Shown here piece after piece: positions 46,102 through 54,890 of a stretch of 62,820 bases of DNA (its first letter is position 1; each line of letters starts with the position of its first letter). Below the pieces are notes generated by a model. That model ran no database searches, was not told the DNA's origin, and was given only the letters and a program-made list of their open reading frames with translations. The stretch spans positions 1 through 62,820 of the forward strand of contig JBMNTB010000010.1 in assembly GCA_050945515.1 (NCBI GenBank), given 5' to 3'. The translations under genes and the position numbers were made by a program. The stretch comes from UBA1046 sp050945515 (GTDB lineage Bacteria > Bacillota > Clostridia > Saccharofermentanales > DTU023).

Positions 46102-47358
46102 ATGATGATAATAAAAAGAGACAGTTATCTTGAAAAATTAAAAATCAGAATGAATAACGGAATGATTAAGGTCATTACCGGTATCAGAAGGTCGGGAAAG
46201 TCATTTCTTTTATTCGAACTGTTTAAGAATTATTTATCAGATAACGGCGTGGATGATGAGCATATGATTGAAATTGCCTTGGACGGAATCGATTCCGCAG
46301 AAATGCGAGACCCAAACACGTGCTATCGGTATATAAAATCCACAATTAAAGACAATAAAATGTATTATTTATTCCTCGATGAAGTTCAGTTTATGCCGCG
46401 CTTTGAAGAGGTTCTAAACAGCCTTCTCCGCATAAAAAATCTGGACATATACGTTACAGGGAGCAATTCAAAATTTTTATCAAGCGACATAGTCACTGAG
46501 TTTCGAGGCAGGGGTGACGAAGTAAGAGTATATCCCCTGACTTTTGCCGAGTTTTTTTCAGTTTACGAAGGCGAATACGACGACGCTTGGGAAGAATACA
46601 TGGCGTACGGCGGACTTCCGCAAGTTATTTTGTTGCCGACTGAAGTTCAGAAGATTGATTACTTAAATAACATTTTTTCAAATGTGTATTTGAAAGATGT
46701 AATCGAAAGAAACAGGATTCAAAACATCGACGAAATCGGAACTTTAGTTGACGTTTTAGCTTCAGCCATCGGTTCTCTTACAAATCCAAGCAGGATTTCC
46801 AATACTTTTAAAAGCAAATTAGCCGTCACTTACAGCAATAAAACTATATCTCAGCATATAGATTGCCTGGAAGAAGCTTTTTTGATTTCAAAAGCAAGGC
46901 GCTTTGATATAAAGGGCAGGAAATATATCGGCGCAAATTTAAAGTACTATTTTACTGATGTAGGTTTAAGAAACGCAAGATTGAATTTCAGAGAGCAGGA
47001 AACTCCTCATATTATAGAAAATATAGTTTATAACGAACTACTTGCTCGTAATTATAATGTCGATGTGGGTATACTGGATGTATTTTCTAAAAACGCTGAC
47101 GGAAAGAGCATTCGAAAAAATTTAGAAGTTGATTTTGTAGTGAATCGGGGGAGTAATCGCTATTATATCCAGGTCGCTTATTACATAAACTCTGAAGAAA
47201 AACAAAAACAGGAATTTAATTCCTTTAGAAACATCGCCGACTCATTTAAAAAAATACTTATAGTAAACGGAACTACAAAGCCTTGGCGAAATAATGAGGG
47301 GTTTTTAATAATAGGGATAAAGCACTTTCTACTGAATGAAAACAGTCTGGATCTTTAG
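46102..47358 (+). CDS. AAA ATPase of the AAA_14/DUF4143 family
   Basis: 418 aa. N-terminal P-loop GIRRSGKSFLL (about residues 27-37), Walker B-like YYLFLDEVQFMP, the family's VTGSNSKFLSSDI and RVYPLTFAEFF, then a C-terminal DUF4143 domain with LEVDFVVNRGSNRYYIQVAYY, resembling a PD-(D/E)xK core. Such genes are common, scattered accessory genes of unknown role. AGGAG precedes ATG. The gene is clearly more AT-rich than addA before it and cofE after it, and is bracketed by direct repeats, pointing to recent acquisition (inference). Confidence 0.88.
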   Translation: MMIIKRDSYLEKLKIRMNNGMIKVITGIRRSGKSFLLFELFKNYLSDNGVDDEHMIEIALDGIDSAEMRDPNTCYRYIKSTIKDNKMYYLFLDEVQFMPRFEEVLNSLLRIKNLDIYVTGSNSKFLSSDIVTEFRGRGDEVRVYPLTFAEFFSVYEGEYDDAWEEYMAYGGLPQVILLPTEVQKIDYLNNIFSNVYLKDVIERNRIQNIDEIGTLVDVLASAIGSLTNPSRISNTFKSKLAVTYSNKTISQHIDCLEEAFLISKARRFDIKGRKYIGANLKYYFTDVGLRNARLNFREQETPHIIENIVYNELLARNYNVDVGILDVFSKNADGKSIRKNLEVDFVVNRGSNRYYIQVAYYINSEEKQKQEFNSFRNIADSFKKILIVNGTTKPWRNNEGFLIIGIKHFLLNENSLDL

Positions 47359-47387
47359 CAAGCTATGAAAAGCTCGTAATTTTCTCA

Positions 47388-47443
47388 GGGGAGGGTGTCA
47401 TAATTATACTAAAGGGGAAAACGCAGTAATGAATAGGGTTTCA
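47388..47443. repeat. Right copy of the decayed direct repeat
   Basis: 56 bp starting GGGGAGGGTGTCATAATTAT and ending TAGGGTTTCA, 30 bp after the DUF4143 stop; partner of 45758-45814. Confidence 0.65.
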
Positions 47444-47570
47444 TATAAATCCATTTGTGCTAACATTGGAAGATAGAGTCCATTGCGATGATCCTGCAGT
47501 TGCAATGTTCAGACGTACCGGTGTTGCAGGATATGACAGGGGCACCAGAAGCAAGCCCAATCTGCTGTAG
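47433..47570 (+). pseudogene. Possible coding remnant downstream of the right repeat
   Basis: A 45-codon stretch without start codon, containing NPFVLTLEDRVHCDD and FRRTGVAGYDRGTRSKPNLL before a TAG stop. It looks protein-like and lies between the repeat and cofE, but I cannot assign it; it may be the tail of a gene interrupted by the insertion. Confidence 0.3.
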
Positions 47571-47595
47571 CGGAAGCTAAGCAAAAGGAAATGAT

Positions 47596-48789
47596 ATGTT
47601 AAGACTTACTGGAACAACTGCCAGAGGCATCCGTGCCCCGATCATTCGTGAGGGTGATGATCTCGTGTCCTTTGTGGTGGACAGTGTAATCAAAGCATCT
47701 CAGGCCGAGCCTTTTGAATTGAAAGATCGCGATGTAGTGGCCATTACCGAGGCCATTGTGGCCAGGGCACAAGGCAATTATGCTACTGTCGATCAGATCG
47801 CTGCCGATGTGGCAAGCAAGTTTCCGGCGGACCGGGCCGGTATTGTCTTTCCGATTTTGAGCCGCAACCGCTTTGCGACTGTGCTGCGGGCGATCGCCCG
47901 CTCGCTGGACTTGCTGACCATGCAACTGTCATATCCATGTGATGAGGTCGGCAATTCACTGCTGACGCTTGAACAACTGGACGATCTGGGCATTAATCAC
48001 TATTGCGAGACTATGACTGAGGAGCAGTATCGTAAGCTTTTCGGCTCGAATCCCCATCCGTTTACCGGTGTTGACTATATTGAGCTCTATCATGAGATTT
48101 GTCGCAGCGAGAACTGCAGTTTGCGTGTGATCCTTGCCAATGATGTGCGAGAGATATTGCAGTATGAAACGGATGTTCTGACCTGTGATGTACATAGCCG
48201 TCAGCGATCACGCCGGTTGCTTACGGCCGCCGGTGTGAAGCGGGTCTATAATTTGGCCGATCTGATGACGGCCCCCGTGGCGGGCAGCGGGTACAATGCG
48301 GAGTTCGGCTTATTGGGTGCCAACAAAGCCGCCCCGGAGCTGGTCAAGCTGTTCCCGCGTGACTGCGATATTTATGTGCAGCAGATCCAACAACGCTTAC
48401 GGGAACAGACCGGCAAAGAGATTGAGGTCATGATCTATGGTGACGGCGCTTTCCGCGATCCGGTCGGACAGATCTGGGAACTGGCCGATCCGGTAGTTTC
48501 GCCGGCATTTACCCCCGGGCTGCAGGGTATGCCCTCTGAGGTTAAGCTGAAATATCTGGCTGACAATGAGTTCGCCAATCTGTCCGGGGAAAACCTGGAG
48601 CGAGCCGTCAGTGACTTTATCAACGAACTGGATCAGCATCAAGCTGAAGCAGCTTTTTCGTTGGGCACGACACCCAGGAGGATAACAGATATCCTGGGCT
48701 CTTTGGCTGATCTGACTTCCGGCTCGGGTGACAAAGGCACGCCAATCGTCCATATCCAGGGTTATTTCGACACCTACGCCGACCAATAA
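47596..48789 (+). CDS. Coenzyme F420-0:L-glutamate ligase-like protein (CofE family)
   Basis: 397 aa. Family segments include LRLTGTTARGIRAPII at the start, LKDRDVVAITEAIVARAQGN, PILSRNRFATVLRAIAR, and YGDGAFRDPVGQIWELADP. CofE adds glutamates to coenzyme F420 in archaea and Actinobacteria. Homologues in Firmicutes occur without other F420 genes and probably glutamylate or ligate something else (inference). AAAGGAAA precedes ATG. The gene leads an operon with mnmA (10-bp gap) and a beta-CASP gene. Confidence 0.82.
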   Translation: MLRLTGTTARGIRAPIIREGDDLVSFVVDSVIKASQAEPFELKDRDVVAITEAIVARAQGNYATVDQIAADVASKFPADRAGIVFPILSRNRFATVLRAIARSLDLLTMQLSYPCDEVGNSLLTLEQLDDLGINHYCETMTEEQYRKLFGSNPHPFTGVDYIELYHEICRSENCSLRVILANDVREILQYETDVLTCDVHSRQRSRRLLTAAGVKRVYNLADLMTAPVAGSGYNAEFGLLGANKAAPELVKLFPRDCDIYVQQIQQRLREQTGKEIEVMIYGDGAFRDPVGQIWELADPVVSPAFTPGLQGMPSEVKLKYLADNEFANLSGENLERAVSDFINELDQHQAEAAFSLGTTPRRITDILGSLADLTSGSGDKGTPIVHIQGYFDTYADQ

Positions 48790-48799
48790 TCCCATTATT

Positions 48800-49933
48800 A
48801 TGACCAGATCAGTATTAATTGCTATGAGCGGCGGCGTGGATTCCAGTGTGGCAGCGGCATTGCTACGGGAACAGGGCTTTGACTGTCAGGCAGCTATGTT
48901 GTTGATGCATGGAGCCGAAGATCCCGCAGAGGCAGCGGCTGTTTGTGAGCAGCTGAAGATCCCCTTTTATTTACTCGATGCCAGAGAGGTATTTAGGAGT
49001 TGTACGATTGCCGATTTTGTTAGTGGCTATGACCAAGGTGAAACGCCTAATCCTTGTGTACGTTGCAATGCCGAGGTTAAGCTGAAAGTACTATTGCAAG
49101 AAGCGGACCGGAGAGGAATTGAGCTGGTAGCCACAGGACATTATGCCAGGGTTCAGCGCGCCGGTGGTGCCGATAAGGCAGAAACAGCGAGAGAATGTAA
49201 TCCACTGGCTGCAAATGCGGACTGCAGTATACCGGAGACAGTGAAAAATCGTCACCTGCTCTTCAAGGCCAGAGATAAGGATAAGGATCAGAGCTATATG
49301 CTCTATCGTCTCAAACAAGAACAGCTCGGCCGCCTGTTATTGCCACTGGGAGATCTGACCAAAGCCAAGGTGCGGGAGCTGGCGCACAAATATGATTTGG
49401 CCGCAGCCGATCGCGGCGACAGTCAGGATCTTTGTTTTGTACCGGATGGAGATTATGCCACTCTGATTGAGCAGGAGCTGGGGCCGCAGGAGCCGGGAGA
49501 TATCGTAGATGAGTCGGGTCGGATTCTGGGCAGGCACCGAGGGTTGATTCATTATACTGTCGGTCAGCGCAAGGGTCTGGGCCTGGCCCTGGGGGAACCG
49601 CATTTTGTACTGCGCAAGGAGAAGGAGACCAATCGGATCGTTTTAGGCAAGCAAGAAAAGTTATACACTGATTCTGTCTTAGCTGATAATATTAATCTAA
49701 TAGCCTTGCCGCAACTTACCGAGCCTTTAGCCGTAGCAGCACAGATCCGCTATCGCTCGGCTGAGACCGCCGCCGTGATCAGACCGGAGTCAACGTCACA
49801 TATCATTGCCGCCTTCGAGAAAAAAGTCAGAGCACCGGCGCCGGGTCAATCGATTGTCTTTTATTGTGGTGAGATGGTGGTAGGTGGCGGTATTATCCGG
49901 CGGACGGTACCGGAGAAAACAGAGGAAAACTGA
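48800..49933 (+). CDS. mnmA: tRNA 2-thiouridylase MnmA
   Basis: 377 aa from ATG 48800; the longer frame to 48728 overlaps cofE and is unlikely. The PP-loop MSGGVDSSVAA, GETPNPCVRCN with the first catalytic Cys, ATGHYAR, the second Cys in GDSQDLCFVPDGDY, and HYTVGQRKGLG are all present. MnmA thiolates U34 of Lys, Glu and Gln tRNAs. The segment after the PP-loop is shortened (HGAEDPAEAAAVCEQL) relative to E. coli-type enzymes. The stop codon is immediately followed by the next gene's ATG. Confidence 0.95.
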   Translation: MTRSVLIAMSGGVDSSVAAALLREQGFDCQAAMLLMHGAEDPAEAAAVCEQLKIPFYLLDAREVFRSCTIADFVSGYDQGETPNPCVRCNAEVKLKVLLQEADRRGIELVATGHYARVQRAGGADKAETARECNPLAANADCSIPETVKNRHLLFKARDKDKDQSYMLYRLKQEQLGRLLLPLGDLTKAKVRELAHKYDLAAADRGDSQDLCFVPDGDYATLIEQELGPQEPGDIVDESGRILGRHRGLIHYTVGQRKGLGLALGEPHFVLRKEKETNRIVLGKQEKLYTDSVLADNINLIALPQLTEPLAVAAQIRYRSAETAAVIRPESTSHIIAAFEKKVRAPAPGQSIVFYCGEMVVGGGIIRRTVPEKTEEN

Positions 49934-51559
49934 ATGAAAATTACTTTTTATGGTGCGACCGAGGATGTGACCGGTTCAAATTTTATGGTCACGACAGAGC
50001 ATGGCGAGCGCTTTTTGATCGATTGCGGGATGTTCCAGGGCAGTGCCAGTGAAGAGGCCAGGAATCGGCTGGATTTTCCTTACGATATTTCGCAGTTGGA
50101 TTTTCTGATTCTGACCCACGCGCATTTGGATCACTCGGGGCGGATTCCCAAGTTGGTCAAAGAAGGTTTTAACAAACCGATTTACACGACACAGGCGACA
50201 ATGGAGTTAGTCGATATCATGCTCCAGGATTCGGCGCAGATTCAGTATTTCGATATTCAATGGGAGAACAAAAAGCGCCAGCGCGCCGGCGAGGAGCTGT
50301 TAGAACCGCTATATGGTTCCGATGATGTGGTTGCGGCGATGGAATTATTTGAGCCGCATTATTATGAAGAAATGGTTGATCTGACACCGAATATACGGAT
50401 GCGGCTGAGAGATGCGGGGCATATTCTGGGCTCGGCGATAGTTGAGCTGTGGATTACAGAGCACGATAAGACGACTAAGGTAGTTTTCTCCGGCGATCTC
50501 GGCATGCATGACCATCTGCTGATCCGCGATCCCTCCTCTATCGAGGCGGCGGATCTGGTCATTCTGGAGTCAACTTATGGCAATACCGTCCATGCCAAGT
50601 ATCAAGATTCGCTTGATCAGTTGATGCAAGTAATCTATAAAACAATCAATCGCGGCGGCAGCGTGATTGTACCCAGCTTTGCGATCGGTCGCACGCAGGA
50701 ATTGCTCTATGAAATGAACAAATACTTTGAGTACGGCGGCCACGGCCAGCAGTATCCCGTTCCGATCTATGTGGACAGTCCGATGGCGACCAAAGCAACT
50801 TCGGTTTTCATGCGGCATACCGATTTGCTGGGAGAAGAGGCTCAGGCCCTGGTGCGCCGCGGTGACAATATTTTCAACTTTCCCAATCTCACCTATACCA
50901 GATCAGTGGATGAATCGAAAGTACTGAATGAGATGCGGGAGCCCAAGGTCATCATTTCAGCCAGCGGTATGGCTACCGGCGGGCGGGTTCGCCATCATCT
51001 CAAGTACAATCTTTGGGATCCTCTGTCCGCTGTCATCTTTGTCGGCTATCAGGCTGCGGGCACGCTGGGACGCATCATCTTGGACGGAACCACGGATAAG
51101 GTTAAGATCGCCGGCTCCTGGGTCGATATCAGGGCCTCGGTGTACAGTATGCCCGGTTTCTCAGCCCATGCTGACAAACCGACATTGCTGAACTGGCTGG
51201 CAGACTTTGAGACTAAGCCCAAGCAGGTAGTACTGGTCCACGGGGAAACCAGAGAGATGTTGCCGCTGAAAGATAATATTGAGCAGACTTTCGGCATTGA
51301 TGTCATGATCCCACGCTCTGGTGATGAACTGGAATTCCTCGGCGACGAAACGTGTTACAGCACTTCTATCCTGGTCAGTGCTCCGGATCTATATGAAGTG
51401 AGCAAAATGATGGACGAAGTCGGTCGCATGATGGGTTCCTGGGAGGATCAGCCGCCGGATCTGCACGAAATGTCGGATGAGCAGCTCAGTGCCCTAAAAT
51501 CCACTCTTGCCCAGATTAAGAAGAATATGCTCGATCTGAATATGATCACATATGACTAG
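49934..51559 (+). CDS. MBL-fold beta-CASP ribonuclease-type protein
   Basis: 541 aa. The metallo-beta-lactamase motif is LILTHAHLDHSGRIP (HxHxDH), with further ligands in LRDAGHILGSA and FSGDLG. The beta-CASP domain has VIVPSFAIGRTQELLY, and the C-terminal RMMBL part includes PGFSAHADKPTLLNWL and VVLVHGE. Relatives of this type (Ysh1/CPSF-73-like) act on RNA. It starts directly at the mnmA stop. A bidirectional terminator lies at 51765-51795, and the 3' untranslated part faces an antisense cobalamin riboswitch. Confidence 0.9.
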   Translation: MKITFYGATEDVTGSNFMVTTEHGERFLIDCGMFQGSASEEARNRLDFPYDISQLDFLILTHAHLDHSGRIPKLVKEGFNKPIYTTQATMELVDIMLQDSAQIQYFDIQWENKKRQRAGEELLEPLYGSDDVVAAMELFEPHYYEEMVDLTPNIRMRLRDAGHILGSAIVELWITEHDKTTKVVFSGDLGMHDHLLIRDPSSIEAADLVILESTYGNTVHAKYQDSLDQLMQVIYKTINRGGSVIVPSFAIGRTQELLYEMNKYFEYGGHGQQYPVPIYVDSPMATKATSVFMRHTDLLGEEAQALVRRGDNIFNFPNLTYTRSVDESKVLNEMREPKVIISASGMATGGRVRHHLKYNLWDPLSAVIFVGYQAAGTLGRIILDGTTDKVKIAGSWVDIRASVYSMPGFSAHADKPTLLNWLADFETKPKQVVLVHGETREMLPLKDNIEQTFGIDVMIPRSGDELEFLGDETCYSTSILVSAPDLYEVSKMMDEVGRMMGSWEDQPPDLHEMSDEQLSALKSTLAQIKKNMLDLNMITYD

Positions 51560-51759
51560 CAGAGAGTGTCCGAGGAGAATTAACCGCTGATCGGGGCTTT
51601 TCCCGATGCAACTGGCTACCGGTTCCCGGGCCAGGAAATCCGGCGCCAGTCCTGCATCAGAAATGAGAAAAGGAGTATACAAAATCGCCTTAACGATAGT
51701 GTAAATTTGTTATTCGGTCAGATTTGAGGGCTCTCCTTATTAGCTCTCTCCTCCAACAC

Positions 51760-51795
51760 AAAAAGCCGCAACTTCTAAAGTTGCGGCCCGTTTTT
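51760..51795. terminator. Bidirectional terminator between the beta-CASP gene and the riboswitch RNA
   Basis: Perfect 10-bp stem GCCGCAACTT/AAGTTGCGGC with a 3-nt loop. On the minus strand it is followed directly by five T; on the plus strand by CCG and five T (51791-51795). It ends the cofE-mnmA-MBL transcript and the minus-strand riboswitch transcript. Confidence 0.88.
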
Positions 51796-51847
51796 GCCGT
51801 CAATAACTCAAATGATGCTACACAATAAACCGTTGTGTATTGGCATC

Positions 51848-51999
51848 ATTTCCGGACCGGTCTTCTGGCTTGTGAGTTTATAGCCTTAATCCTCGCCTTC
51901 CCAATCCAATCAGTGGCTGACATCCGTCTTGAGGATAAGTCTCACATACAGCGGCGGTACCGCACAGGTTTCACACCTGTTTCCCGAGCATCCGGAAAT
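51848..51999 (-). promoter_or_regulatory. Cobalamin (B12) riboswitch, minus strand, no downstream gene visible
   Basis: P1 is formed by ATTTCCGGA (51999-51991) and TCCGGAAAT (51856-51848). Between them are the conserved blocks in order: GGGAAACAGGTGTGAAACC, TGCGGTACCGCCGCTGT, CAGCCACTG, GGGAAGGCG and the B12 box AAGCCAGAAGACCGG. A stem ATGATGC...GCATCAT with an inner TACACAA/TTGTGTA pair follows (51849-51812) and overlaps the end of P1. The terminator at 51787-51760 comes next. Downstream on this strand is only the antisense of the beta-CASP gene. Confidence 0.92.
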
Positions 52000-52018
52000 T
52001 TTGATTATATCTAAGCCT

Positions 52019-52047
52019 ATAATAGTAAATTTAGCTGCTCCCGTCAA
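52019..52047 (-). promoter_or_regulatory. Strong promoter of the riboswitch RNA
   Basis: TTGACG (52047-52042), 17-nt spacer, TATTAT (52024-52019) on the minus strand; transcription would begin near 52012, about 13 nt before P1. The remaining spacer up to 52323 shows no gene and no clear promoter for the plus-strand operon. Confidence 0.75.
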
Positions 52048-52323
52048 ATATTAAATGTCTACCAGAAAGCCCTACCAGAAAGCTGTTTGAGGAAAATTTT
52101 TTATGAATCAACAATAAGGTTTTCCACAGTATTTATTACTTAACGTTGCCAAGTCAATTATCATAGGAGAAGAATGCGCTATACTGATAGCAAGATAGTA
52201 TTTATTTGTCACCGAGAATTGCGGTGACAATCTAATTGCCTACCGGATCAGATGGTATGGCATCCTCGGAGCTTGCCGATATGGCTTGCCCCGCTTTGTT
52301 AGCGATTAAAAGGAGTGATTCAG

Positions 52324-53871
52324 ATGACTTTGATTTCAGCTTATGCAGTACCTCATCCGCCGCTGGCTGTACCGGCCGTAGGCAGAGGTGCCGAGAAAGG
52401 AATTCCGGAGACGATGGCTGCTTACTACCGGGTGGGAGCCGAAATAGTTCAGGCTCAGCCCGACACGATTGTCCTTGTCTCCCCGCATACACCTGCACTA
52501 TCCGGTGCTTTTCGTCTGATCGATGGCAGTAGCGAATGGATGTCCTTGGCATCATTCGGCGCCAGGCAGCCGGCTCTGGCCATGGATTATGATCAGGAGC
52601 TGATTAATCTGATCAGCGATAAGGCACGGGCTGCCGGCATCCCGACACATATCAGTGCTGAAAATATGGATTTAGATAGCAGAGTTGATCACGGCAGCTT
52701 TGTGCCTCTCTACTTTCTTGCCCGGGCGGAATGGACTGCTTCTGTTGCGGATCAGCCATTGCCTCCAACATCCGCTGGTAAATTTGCCGACCGGCCTACT
52801 TCCGGTGCCAAGCAACAGCCGTCCGCTGATTTCCGTGAGTGGCAATTAACCCCTCGTCTAGTCCGCATGTCTTTCTCCGGTCTGTCGCCGCAGACTCATC
52901 ATAACTACGGGCGGGCCATCCGAGATGCTATTGCTGTCTCCGGCAAGCGAGTCGTCTTCATTGCCAGCGGCGATCTATCCCATCGTTTGAAAGCGGACAG
53001 TCCCTACGGTCTGGCGCCACGCGGCGAAGCCTTTGACCGCGATTTGACCGCAGCCCTCGGCGCCGGCGATTTTGCTCGGCTACTTTCCTATGATGAGGAT
53101 CTGTTGGAAGAAGTTGCTGAATGCGGGCTCAGATCTTTCAACATCCTGGGCGGAGTCCTGGCGGATACCGCTTTTGAAGCGGAACTTTTAAGCTATGAAG
53201 GCACCTATGGCGTCGGTTATGCCATCGCGGCTTTCCGTAATCTGCGACCGGCAGATGCAGATGACTCAGCCGATGCGGCCGGTTGCGGAGAGCAGACTTC
53301 CTCTGGTCTCGGTAGAAGAGAAAATATTCCCTGGCTCAGCGGCGATCCCTATGTCGCATTGGCCAGGCATACGGTTGAATCTTATATCCGAAACGGGCGA
53401 AAGCCTAAGTTAACGCCGGTGGAACTGGCAGCCCTGCCGCGAGAAATCACTGCCGGCAAGGCCGGTGCCTTTGTGACAATCCATAAGCATGGCCGGCTCA
53501 GGGGCTGTATAGGCACCATCCAACCGAGCTATGGCACGTTGGCAGAAGAGATTATAGGCAATGCCGTAGCTGCCGGCACCCGCGATCCGCGTTTTCGCCC
53601 GATCAGCTCGGAAGAGCTGCCGGCGCTGGAGTACAGCGTCGATGTGCTGAGACCGCCGGAGCCAATCACAGACCCTTCTGAACTCGATATTAAGCGCTAC
53701 GGTGTGATCGTCAGCCGGGGCCTGCGCAGAGGTCTGCTGCTGCCCAATTTGGACGGTATCAGCTCAATAGAGCAACAAGTCGATATTGCCAGACAAAAGG
53801 CAGGCATTGACCGTTCTGAGCCGGTTCAGCTCGAACGATTCGAGGTGGTCAGACATCAAAACGACAAATGA
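52324..53871 (+). CDS. MEMO-AMMECR1 fusion (AmmeMemoRadiSam system proteins B and A)
   Basis: 515 aa from ATG 52324, with AAAAGGAG upstream; a GTG at 52315 is in frame but lies too close to that site. The N-terminal MEMO domain (about residues 1-300) contains YAVPHPPLAVP, LVSPHTPALSG, VDHGSFVPLYFL and VFIASGDLSH, with His ligands similar to extradiol dioxygenases. The C-terminal AMMECR1 domain (about 335-515) has RGCIGTIQP and AVAAGTRDPRF. The two are separate genes in many organisms. The function of the set is not established. A radical SAM gene follows after 13 bp, completing the AmmeMemoRadiSam trio. Confidence 0.92.
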   Translation: MTLISAYAVPHPPLAVPAVGRGAEKGIPETMAAYYRVGAEIVQAQPDTIVLVSPHTPALSGAFRLIDGSSEWMSLASFGARQPALAMDYDQELINLISDKARAAGIPTHISAENMDLDSRVDHGSFVPLYFLARAEWTASVADQPLPPTSAGKFADRPTSGAKQQPSADFREWQLTPRLVRMSFSGLSPQTHHNYGRAIRDAIAVSGKRVVFIASGDLSHRLKADSPYGLAPRGEAFDRDLTAALGAGDFARLLSYDEDLLEEVAECGLRSFNILGGVLADTAFEAELLSYEGTYGVGYAIAAFRNLRPADADDSADAAGCGEQTSSGLGRRENIPWLSGDPYVALARHTVESYIRNGRKPKLTPVELAALPREITAGKAGAFVTIHKHGRLRGCIGTIQPSYGTLAEEIIGNAVAAGTRDPRFRPISSEELPALEYSVDVLRPPEPITDPSELDIKRYGVIVSRGLRRGLLLPNLDGISSIEQQVDIARQKAGIDRSEPVQLERFEVVRHQNDK

Positions 53872-53884
53872 TAATCCACAATCA

Positions 53885-54808
53885 ATGACAGAAGCCGGCA
53901 CCAAGGAACATGTTAATTCCGCTTCCGACAGTGAAGTCAATATTAATCCGCAAACTCCTGCTTCCCGCCTGACTTGCCCTCTTTGTCATCACAACTGCCG
54001 CCTGGCACCGGAGGAGACAGGCTTCTGCGGCGCGCGCAGCAATAACGGTCAGCAGATCATCAACCACTACGCCGGTATCCTGACCGGCCTGGCCCTGGAC
54101 CCGATCGAAAAAAAGCCGCTGTCTTGTTTCCGCCCGGGCACATATATCCTGTCTGCCGGCAGTTTCGGCTGCAATCTGACTTGTCCCTTCTGCCAGAATT
54201 ACCGTATTTCCCAGAATGCCGATCAGCAGATGTTCGCCCGTACTGCCGTCCCCAGTCAACATTATTCGCCCGCTAAGCTGGTTCAAGTCGCACTCGATCA
54301 GCGCACAAGGGGCAATATCGGACTGGCCTTCACTTACAATGAACCCCTGATCAACTTCGAATATATCCTCGAGACTTTCAGCTTGGCCCGGAGTGCCGGA
54401 CTTGAGACTGTCCTGATCACCAACGGTAGCTTTCACCCCGGCCCCGTCCGCAGGATTGCCGAGTTGACCACTGCTTGGAATATTGACCTCAAGTGTTTTT
54501 CAGACGAAGGCTACCGGGTGTTGAACGGATCGCTGGACCTGGTCCGGTCCACCATCGAACTGGCGGCAACGAGTGCCCATCTGGAGATCACAACACTTGT
54601 GATTCCCGGTTTCTCTGATGATGAGCAGAAGATTGCAGAAATGACCTCCTGGCTGGCAGATATTGATCCGGATATCCCCTATCATCTGTCACGCTATTTC
54701 CCCAGATACCGCCTGACAGAGCCGGCACCGACTCCGCTTGAAACTCTGCACCGACTTAAAAAAATAGCCGAAAAAAAGTTGAACAGGGTATTCTTGGGCA
54801 ATATCTGA
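53885..54808 (+). CDS. AmmeMemoRadiSam system radical SAM enzyme
   Basis: 307 aa from ATG 53885; the frame is open further upstream inside the previous gene, but that would need a long overlap. The radical SAM motif is GCNLTCPFCQN (CxxxCxxC). An N-terminal Cys cluster (CPLCHHNC and GFCGARS) and the family segments AFTYNEPLINFEY, LITNGSF, NIDLKCF and HLSRYFPRY are typical of this subgroup, which resembles pyruvate formate-lyase activases. It probably modifies a protein or small molecule together with the MEMO-AMMECR1 protein. No target is known. Confidence 0.9.
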   Translation: MTEAGTKEHVNSASDSEVNINPQTPASRLTCPLCHHNCRLAPEETGFCGARSNNGQQIINHYAGILTGLALDPIEKKPLSCFRPGTYILSAGSFGCNLTCPFCQNYRISQNADQQMFARTAVPSQHYSPAKLVQVALDQRTRGNIGLAFTYNEPLINFEYILETFSLARSAGLETVLITNGSFHPGPVRRIAELTTAWNIDLKCFSDEGYRVLNGSLDLVRSTIELAATSAHLEITTLVIPGFSDDEQKIAEMTSWLADIDPDIPYHLSRYFPRYRLTEPAPTPLETLHRLKKIAEKKLNRVFLGNI

Positions 54809-54890
54809 ACGGAAAGAAACTTTTATTAGTTTTGATTCTGCACTAGAATGAAATTGAACACTTTTACTGGAAAGGATGCTGTAGGAAGAA

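Noticed and set aside
48728..48799. Longer N-terminus for MnmA
   Set aside because: It would overlap the end of cofE and add residues unlike any MnmA; the PP-loop follows directly after ATG 48800.
51494..51682. 62-codon minus-strand frame after the cobalamin riboswitch as its regulated gene
   Set aside because: TTG start, no ribosome site, overlaps the conserved 3' end of the beta-CASP gene and lies beyond the terminator.
51809..51850. 13-codon minus-strand frame (MMPIHNGLLCSII) just after the riboswitch as a leader peptide
   Set aside because: It is formed by the palindromic hairpin itself and has no convincing ribosome site, so chance is more likely.
52232..52555. Open frames on both strands around the start of the MEMO gene
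   Set aside because: They conflict with the conserved MEMO N-terminus, whose ATG has a strong ribosome site.
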